64,000 nt of DNA from Oscillospiraceae bacterium (GTDB taxonomy: Bacteria; Bacillota; Clostridia; Oscillospirales; Oscillospiraceae). Position 1 is the stretch's first letter. Every line of letters begins with the position of its first letter. Under the pieces are notes generated by a model that was not told the DNA's origin, did not search any database, and saw only the letters and a program-made list of their open reading frames with translations. The DNA lies in assembly GCA_017458065.1 (NCBI GenBank), contig JAFTGD010000026.1, positions 1 to 64,000 on the forward strand, read 5' to 3'. This document shows positions 58,878 to 64,000 of this stretch, piece by piece. Made by a program: the position numbers and the translations under genes.

Positions 58878-59738
58878 ATGACCATTGACTGGAAACGAGA
58901 CGGCAGGCGCATCCTCGCCGTCGTGCTGGCAGGCGCGCTGATGGCGCTGAATATCAAGAGCTTTGTCCGCGCGGGCGACCTGTTCCCGGGCGGCGTGACC
59001 GGCCTCAGCGTGCTGATCCAGCGCCTTGCGGAGAAGTTCTGGGGCGTGCAGCTCCCCTACTCGCCGATTAACCTTCTGCTGAACGCCTTCCCGGTATATG
59101 TGGGCTTCCGCTTTGTGGGGAAGAAGTTCACCCTGCTCTCCCTGCTGAACATCATTGCGACCAGCGTCCTCACGGACCTGTTCCCGGGCTTTGTCATCAC
59201 AGAGGATCCCCTGCTGATCGCGGTCTTCGGCGGCATCCTGAGCGGCACGGCCGTCAGCATGTGTCTCCGGGCGGACGCCACCAGCGGCGGCACCGACTTC
59301 ATCGCCATCTATCTCTCCCAGAAGCGGGGCGTCGAGACCTGGAACCTGGTCCTCGGCTTCAACGTGATCATCCTCTGTATTGCGGGCTACTTCTTCGGCT
59401 GGGAGGAAGCGCTTTACTCCATCATCTTTCAGTTTGTGTCCACCCAGACGCTGCACGCCCTGTACCGCAGCTACCAGAAGCAGACCCTCTTCGTCGTCAC
59501 CAAAAAAGCCCAGGAGGTCTGCGACTCGATCCACGACGCCTGCCACCACGGCGCCACCATCTCCGTCGTGGAGGGCTCGCACAGCCACGAGCCCTACCGC
59601 ATGGTCTATTCCGTCATCTCCGGCGAGGACGTCAAACCGACGCTGCAGGCTGTGAAGGAGGCCGACCCCGAGGCCTTTGTCAACTCCATCCACTCCACCG
59701 AGGTCCGCGGCCACTTCTACATGAAGCCGAAGGACTGA
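58878..59738 (+). CDS. YitT/DUF161 family membrane protein with DUF2179 domain (286 aa)
   Basis: It has five to six membrane helices (about residues 12-175). Family stretches are FVRAGDLFPGGVTGLSVLIQ, GGILSGTAVSMCLRADATSGGTDFIAIYLS and GWEEALYSIIFQFVSTQTLHALY. The C-terminal DUF2179 domain (about 195-280) has KQTLFVVTKKAQEVCDSIH and VYSVISGEDVKPTLQAVKEADP. The substrate is not known for the family. The ATG is preceded by AAAGGAG. It lies downstream of the ABC exporter, after the repeat block. Confidence 0.92.
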   Translation: MTIDWKRDGRRILAVVLAGALMALNIKSFVRAGDLFPGGVTGLSVLIQRLAEKFWGVQLPYSPINLLLNAFPVYVGFRFVGKKFTLLSLLNIIATSVLTDLFPGFVITEDPLLIAVFGGILSGTAVSMCLRADATSGGTDFIAIYLSQKRGVETWNLVLGFNVIILCIAGYFFGWEEALYSIIFQFVSTQTLHALYRSYQKQTLFVVTKKAQEVCDSIHDACHHGATISVVEGSHSHEPYRMVYSVISGEDVKPTLQAVKEADPEAFVNSIHSTEVRGHFYMKPKD

Positions 59739-59764
59739 TACTGTTTTGTTCTCTGTAACGAGCG

Positions 59765-59790
59765 AACCCCTGCCGCCCGGCAGGGGTTCT
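59765..59790 (+). terminator. Convergent terminator between YitT-like gene and alr
   Basis: A 10-bp perfect stem AACCCCTGCC / GGCAGGGGTT with a 4-nt loop (59765-59788) is followed by CTTCTTATCC. It lies between convergent genes and could serve both. Confidence 0.75.
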
Positions 59791-59832
59791 TCTTATCCCG
59801 GCGTATGCCGGTATTCGGTTCTTTCCGGCCGC

Positions 59833-60963
59833 TCAGCCGTTCACATAGACGCGGGGGACGCGTTTGGTCACCGAGCAGAGCAGCTCGTAGGGGATAGTCT
59901 GGGCGGCGTAGGAGAGCTGATAGATGCTGTTCTCCGGGCCGAAGAGCTCGACCTCGCTCCCGACCTCGGCGGCGGGGATGTCCGTAAGATCGACCATGCA
60001 CATGTCCATGCAGATGGTCCCCAGCTGCGGCGCCGAGGCCCCCGCCACGCGGTAGCTGCAGCGGTTGGAGCTGAGGCGCGGCAGCCCGTCGGCGTAGCCC
60101 GCGGCCAGCACGCCCACCCGGCTGCGCCGCGCGGTCACAAAGCGCCTGCCGTAGCTGATGCAGGTCCCCGCCTCGTGGTACTTGATGGTGCTGACGGTCG
60201 TGACCAAGCGCATGGCCGGGCGCAGGCCCAGCCTGCCGCCGTCGCCGTAGCCGTAGAGCAGCAGCCCCGGCCGGACCATGTCCAGCGCCGTCTCGGGGTA
60301 GGCGACCACGGCGCCGCTGTTGGCGCAGTGGCGGATGGGGAAAGTGATCCCCGCTCTGGCCCGGACCTCGTCCAGCACCGCCGTGAAGAGGCGGAACTGT
60401 TCTTCGGTATAGCGGCGGCTCTCCTCATCCGGCTCGTCCGCCACGGCAAAGTGGGTATAGAAGCCCTCAAACTCCAGGTTCGGCAGCCGGCAGGAGCTGA
60501 TGATGTTCTCGACACCCTCCTCAAAGAGCGCCCCCTCACAGAGATAGCCAAGCCGGGACATGCCGGTGTCCAGCTTGATATGCAGCTTCAGGGTCTTCCC
60601 GAGCCGCGCGGCCTCCTCGGAATACTCCACCGCCTTGGCGAGGCAGGTGGCCGTCTGGGTCAGGCGGTTCTCGATCAGAACAGCGGTGTATTCCGCCGGC
60701 GTGTGGCCGAGGATCAGGATGGGCAGCTCGATCCCGCCCTGCCGCAGCTCCAGCGCCTCGTCCAGGCAGCTGACCGCCAGATACTCCGCACCCTCCTCCT
60801 GCAGCAGCTGCGCCACGCGCAGCGCGCCGTGGCCGTAGGCGTCGGCCTTGATGACCCCGAGGAAGCGGCAGCCCTCTTGGAGCCCTGCGCGGATGGCGCG
60901 GTAATTGTGGGAGAGCGCGGAGAGGTCGATCTCCGCCCAGGTCCTCTTTCTGTCGTCGTTCAT
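59833..60963 (-). CDS. alr: Alanine racemase (376 aa)
   Basis: A PLP enzyme that interconverts L- and D-alanine for peptidoglycan. The PLP lysine is in VIKADAYGHGA (about residue 39), and the catalytic Tyr of the second face in VLAAGYADGLPR. Other family stretches are HIKLDTGMSRLGY, RHCANSGAVVAYPETALDMVRPGLLLYGY and GTICMDMCMVDLTDI. The ATG at 60963 has AGAGGA 8 nt upstream. The length is normal. It is transcribed towards the YitT-like gene and away from the LysR gene. Another racemase substrate cannot be excluded, given the neighbouring PLP genes. Confidence 0.95.
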   Translation of the reverse strand: MNDDRKRTWAEIDLSALSHNYRAIRAGLQEGCRFLGVIKADAYGHGALRVAQLLQEEGAEYLAVSCLDEALELRQGGIELPILILGHTPAEYTAVLIENRLTQTATCLAKAVEYSEEAARLGKTLKLHIKLDTGMSRLGYLCEGALFEEGVENIISSCRLPNLEFEGFYTHFAVADEPDEESRRYTEEQFRLFTAVLDEVRARAGITFPIRHCANSGAVVAYPETALDMVRPGLLLYGYGDGGRLGLRPAMRLVTTVSTIKYHEAGTCISYGRRFVTARRSRVGVLAAGYADGLPRLSSNRCSYRVAGASAPQLGTICMDMCMVDLTDIPAAEVGSEVELFGPENSIYQLSYAAQTIPYELLCSVTKRVPRVYVNG

Positions 60964-61323
60964 ATCGTCAATCCTCTTTGTGTTCTATTAATACGTCTTA
61001 TTCTGTTCGGTTTTTACGTCTTCTCTGATGCGCTATCATACACCGGATGCGGTTTTTTATCAACTGTTTCCGCTTTTTCTTCTCTGCATGCAGCTCTCCG
61101 CTCCGCGGTTTCCTTGTTCCGATTTTGCATAGATTCACAGCAAATGGGTATTGTTCCGTTTTTACGACGCATATTGTTCGTAAAATATAAACAAACAATT
61201 TCGGTGTCTTATGATATAATATGCAAAATTATGCTGTAATATATTCATTTATCGGCAAAGGGGATCAAGTAACCCCACCTATCGGATTTCGCGTCGGTGT
61301 ATTCTCAGGAAGGGACTCATAGC
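60964..61323. other. Divergent intergenic region between alr and the LysR gene
   Basis: This 360-nt AT-rich stretch holds the likely promoters of both divergent genes. On the plus strand TATAAT (61215-61220) preceded by TGA forms an extended -10 about 100 nt before the LysR start, with no clear -35. No ORF with a ribosome site is seen. Confidence 0.5.
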
Positions 61324-62235
61324 GTGAAAATTGAACAGTTAGAACAGTTGATACAAATTGTGGAGAGCGGCAGCATGAACATCGCCGCCAGAAACATGTA
61401 TATCGCCAGGTCCTCCCTCTCCACCTCCATGAAGCATCTGGAGAACGAGCTGGGCGGGCAGATCTTCAACCGGCACTCCAACGGCGTGAGCCTGACGCCC
61501 TTCGGCGCTACGGTCTATAACCATGCCCGGGAGATCTGCAGCCGGGTGCAGTTTCTCCGGGGCGTCTCCTCGGAGGTCAGCAACCATTTGCATATCGCCA
61601 GCATGTACTGCACCATGGCAAACGACGCCTTTGCCCTGTTCCTGAGCCGGCATGCCGAGGAGGCGCTGGACGCCTCCATCGAGGAGGTCGCCGCGCACAG
61701 CGTGATTGAGCTGGTACGGGAGGGGGTCAGCGAAGTCGGCGTCCTGACCCTTTTCTCGGATACCGAATCCGTCTCCCTGCGCAAGCTGGAGTGCGAGAAC
61801 CTGGAATACCACGAGATCGCCCAGCGCCAGCTCGGCGCTATGGTCGGCCCGAAAAAACCTCTGTATCACAGCACCAGGGACAGCATCGAGCTGGAGGAAC
61901 TGAACAAGTATCCCCATCTGGAAAACTACGCCACTCCCACGGACCACGCCTGGGAGCACCGGGTCCTCTCCGAGCAGGGATACCGGGGCCGCTATGTGGT
62001 CAGCGATCTGGGTCTGGCCCTGCGCCTGGTCTCCGAGACCGGCGCCATCATGATCGACGCCCGGGACGACGAGATGTACCGCGATCTGTACGCCAAAAGC
62101 GACTACCGCTTCATTCCAATCCGGGACTATCCCAAATGTAAAACCGGATGGATCAAGCACAAGGCGCTGCCCCTCACGCCTCTGGCCGAAGAATATATCG
62201 CCATTTTAACAGAAAAAGCCGCTCTCGCAGACTGA
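61324..62235 (+). CDS. LysR-family transcriptional regulator (303 aa)
   Basis: Residues 1-60 carry the LysR winged helix-turn-helix (IEQLEQLIQIVESGSMNIAARNMYIARSSLSTSMKHLENELGGQIF). The effector domain (about 90-300) is more divergent than usual. I chose the GTG at 61324, which has GGAAGGG 9 nt upstream. The upstream gene (alr) is divergent and the downstream PLP aminotransferase is on the same strand, so either may be the target. The effector is unknown. Confidence 0.88.
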   Translation: MKIEQLEQLIQIVESGSMNIAARNMYIARSSLSTSMKHLENELGGQIFNRHSNGVSLTPFGATVYNHAREICSRVQFLRGVSSEVSNHLHIASMYCTMANDAFALFLSRHAEEALDASIEEVAAHSVIELVREGVSEVGVLTLFSDTESVSLRKLECENLEYHEIAQRQLGAMVGPKKPLYHSTRDSIELEELNKYPHLENYATPTDHAWEHRVLSEQGYRGRYVVSDLGLALRLVSETGAIMIDARDDEMYRDLYAKSDYRFIPIRDYPKCKTGWIKHKALPLTPLAEEYIAILTEKAALAD

Positions 62236-62257
62236 TCTGCCGGGCGCGGAAGCCGCA

Positions 62258-62290
62258 AGAATCGACCAAAAACCGGTCGATTCTTTTTTG
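62258..62290 (+). terminator. Terminator of the LysR gene
   Basis: A 10-bp stem AGAATCGACC / GGTCGATTCT (62258-62284) with a 7-nt A-rich loop is followed by TTTTTGTTTTTC. Confidence 0.9.
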
Positions 62291-62306
62291 TTTTTCGGCG
62301 TTTTTC

Positions 62307-62339
62307 ACAGGACTGTTCAAGTAATTTGAACAGTCCTGT
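62307..62339. promoter_or_regulatory. Perfect 14-bp palindrome upstream of the aminotransferase
   Basis: ACAGGACTGTTCAA and TTGAACAGTCCTGT are separated by 5 nt (GTAAT). It lies 17 nt past the LysR terminator and 170 nt before the aminotransferase ATG, with no following T-run. An operator, for LysR or another regulator, fits better than a second terminator. Confidence 0.5.
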
Positions 62340-62509
62340 TCCGCTTTTCAGATGTCGGTTTTCCCGACATATTTGGTGCGGAAAGGGGAATGACCGCGGC
62401 GTCTCTTTTTGTGCTATGTTGTGTTCATTATTTTTTCAATTTTTATTCATTTGTGCGGTTTTTCCCTGGCTGAACGGGGTCAAAACAACCGCACAAAGCG
62501 GAGGGAATT

Positions 62510-63850
62510 ATGGAAAACAAAAAGAGTCTGTCGGTAGTCGAACGCGACAAAGCGGTCATCGCCCCCTGTTCGCGCCTTGCTTACTTCCCCCTGGTCATCG
62601 ACAAGGCCAGCGGCGCGGTCATCACGGATGTCGACGGCAACGAGTACATCGACTTTCTTTCCAGCGCATCCTCTCTGAACATGGGCAGCACCAATCCGGT
62701 CGTGACGGACGCCATCAAGGCCCAGCTGGACCGTTTCTCCCAGTTTGCCGTGGCCTATACCTATAACGAGCGGACCGTGGAATATGCCGAGCGGCTGGTC
62801 TCCGTTTACCCCGGCGGCGTCAAGGCCAAGGTCGCCTTCGGCAACTGCGGCTCCGACGGCAACGACGCCGCGGTCAAGTTTGCCCGCGCTTATACCGGCC
62901 GGCAGAAGATCATCGTGTTCATCAACGGCTATCACGGCAACACCTACGGCTCCTCCACCATGACCACCTGCTCCACCAAAATGCACGAGAAGATGGGTCC
63001 CTTCCTGCCGGAGATTTACGCCTTCCCCTTCTTCGGCAGCGACGTGCCGGACGACGTCTGCGAAAGAGACTGCGTCGCCGCCATCGAGACGGCCTTCTCC
63101 ACCTGGATGCCCGCGAGCGAAGTGGCCGCTGTGGTCATCGAGCCGATCCAGGGCGACGCAGGCATCCTCCCGGCGCATCCGATCTTTATGAAGAAGCTCT
63201 ACGAGCTCTGCAAAAAGCACGGCATCCTCTTCATCAGCGAGGAGGTGCAGCAGGCCTTCTACCGCACGGGCAAGTTCTTCTCCATCGAGCACTATGACAT
63301 CGTCCCCGACGGCATCATCATGGGCAAGTCCATCGGCGGCGGTCTGACGCTGGGCGCTTTCATGGCCTGCGAGGAGATCATGGACTGTCTGCCCGCCCCG
63401 GCCCACCTGTTCACACTGGGCGGCAACGCAGCCGCCTGTGCCGCCGGCGTTGCCGCCTTTGACCTGTATCAGACGCCGGACTTCCAGCAGACGCTGCAGG
63501 AAAACATCAGGACTCTCTGGTCCGAGGCCGCAGCCCTGCAGGAAAAGAACCCCGACCTGGTCCACTTTGTCCGCGGCATCGGCATGTCGATGGGCATCGG
63601 CATCTGCAGGACCCTGCCCGACGGCACAAAAGCCGCAGACCCGGACGCTACCTTCAAGATCCTGTTCCGCTGCTATGAGAAGGGGCTGCTCGTTATCTCC
63701 CTCGGGGCAAACGTCCTTCGTATTCAGCCGCCTCTGGTGATCACCGCCGAACAGATGAAGAAGGCCTTTGCCATCATCAACGATGCCATGGCGGACTTCC
63801 GCGAGGGCAGGATCGACGACAGCGTTCTGTCCTTCCGGGCAGGATGGTGA
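62510..63850 (+). CDS. Class III PLP-dependent aminotransferase or racemase (446 aa)
   Basis: A fold type I class III PLP enzyme. Family stretches are ITDVDGNEYIDFLSSASSLNMGSTNP, NCGSDGNDAAVKFARAYTGRQKII, VIEPIQGDAGILPAHPIFM and the PLP lysine in IMGKSIGGGLTLGA. The position that holds the pyridine-binding Asp (usually ADEVQ) reads SEEVQQAF, with Glu in its place. Substrates in this family include 4-aminobutyrate and ornithine, and some members racemise branched amino acids. I cannot pick between them. It has GGAGGG before the ATG and is probably co-transcribed with the PLP gene at 63855. Confidence 0.88.
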   Translation: MENKKSLSVVERDKAVIAPCSRLAYFPLVIDKASGAVITDVDGNEYIDFLSSASSLNMGSTNPVVTDAIKAQLDRFSQFAVAYTYNERTVEYAERLVSVYPGGVKAKVAFGNCGSDGNDAAVKFARAYTGRQKIIVFINGYHGNTYGSSTMTTCSTKMHEKMGPFLPEIYAFPFFGSDVPDDVCERDCVAAIETAFSTWMPASEVAAVVIEPIQGDAGILPAHPIFMKKLYELCKKHGILFISEEVQQAFYRTGKFFSIEHYDIVPDGIIMGKSIGGGLTLGAFMACEEIMDCLPAPAHLFTLGGNAAACAAGVAAFDLYQTPDFQQTLQENIRTLWSEAAALQEKNPDLVHFVRGIGMSMGIGICRTLPDGTKAADPDATFKILFRCYEKGLLVISLGANVLRIQPPLVITAEQMKKAFAIINDAMADFREGRIDDSVLSFRAGW

Positions 63851-63854
63851 GGAG

Positions 63855-64000
63855 ATGGACTTTCCGTTTCGCCCGACCCTGACCGTCGCGGCAAAGAGCT
63901 ATGCCGTGGCGACACCCCCCGATCCGGAGAAGCTGCTGGACTGCACCATGGGCGTCAATCCCTACGGTTATCCCCCCGCCGCCGCGGTCTCGCTGCAGAA
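63855..64000 (+). CDS. Partial class I/II PLP enzyme (histidinol-phosphate aminotransferase/CobD-like)
   Basis: Only 48 codons are in the window. The start MDFPFRPTLTVAAKSYAV is followed by LLDCTMGVNPYGYPP, the substrate-loop pattern (D-C-x-G-x-NP-G) of class I/II enzymes such as histidinol-phosphate aminotransferase or threonine-phosphate decarboxylase. The ATG at 63855 follows the aminotransferase stop by 4 nt and has GGTGAGGAG upstream, so the two genes are one operon. Confidence 0.7.
   Translation, partial: MDFPFRPTLTVAAKSYAVATPPDPEKLLDCTMGVNPYGYPPAAAVSLQ

Noticed and set aside
58575-59714. 379-codon reverse-strand ORF over the YitT-like gene
   Set aside because: It crosses the REP-like repeats and reads the coding strand of a recognised membrane protein backwards. 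The composition is that of a shadow frame.
1-64000. tRNA or rRNA genes
   Set aside because: No cloverleaf with a TTCGA/TTCAA arm and no rRNA signature was noticed on either strand, including near the prophage ends, where a tRNA attachment site might be expected.

Overview
The window looks like a piece of a Gram-positive, clostridial (Firmicutes) chromosome. The evidence is strong purine-rich ribosome sites almost everywhere, LPxTG-anchored pilins, a YitT-family membrane protein, a MacB/FtsX-type exporter and alanine racemase. About three quarters of the window is one complete-looking siphovirus prophage, read almost entirely on the minus strand. The host part at the right end (54.7-64 kb) is clearly more GC-rich than the prophage and the pilin block. 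The species cannot be named from the sequence alone.

Layout. Positions 1-0.4 kb hold the start of a host-like gene and a small membrane protein. Positions 0.4-47.5 kb are the prophage. Reading its transcription from right to left, it begins with an HTH repressor, a SNF2-type helicase, a family A DNA polymerase, two paralogous regulators, a primase-helicase, a VRR-NUC nuclease and a sigma-like late regulator. Next come an HNH nuclease and small terminase, a methylation cassette (SAM synthetase, ParB-methyltransferase, cytosine methyltransferase) and small conserved phage genes. The large terminase is interrupted by a class 3-like intein. It is followed by portal, ClpP-like protease, HK97 capsid, four connector genes, tail tube, frameshifted tail chaperones, tape measure, Dit, Tal, upper baseplate and receptor-binding proteins, holin and endolysin. 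The left end carries a type I toxin-antitoxin-like locus, a sigma-70-like gene and a three-gene serine recombinase cluster.

Positions 47.1-50.1 kb are a junction zone with duplicated promoter-leader-hairpin units, a candidate small RNA, a GIY-YIG protein and the decayed tail of a type IIG restriction-modification enzyme. Positions 50.1-54.3 kb hold two convergent pilin genes. Only the right one has a promoter, ribosome site and full signal peptide. The left one starts inside the signal peptide, at a 23-bp sequence repeated exactly and inverted in the right gene. Inverting the 3.9 kb between the repeats would put the silent pilin in frame behind the active start. This looks like a phase-variable pilin switch and is the most interesting feature in the window.

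Positions 54.7-64 kb are host genes: an ABC exporter (ATPase plus a giant FtsX permease), REP-like repeats that duplicate the permease gene end, a YitT-family protein, alanine racemase, a LysR regulator, a class III PLP aminotransferase and the start of a class I/II PLP enzyme. The last four suggest amino-acid racemisation or amino-acid derivative metabolism.
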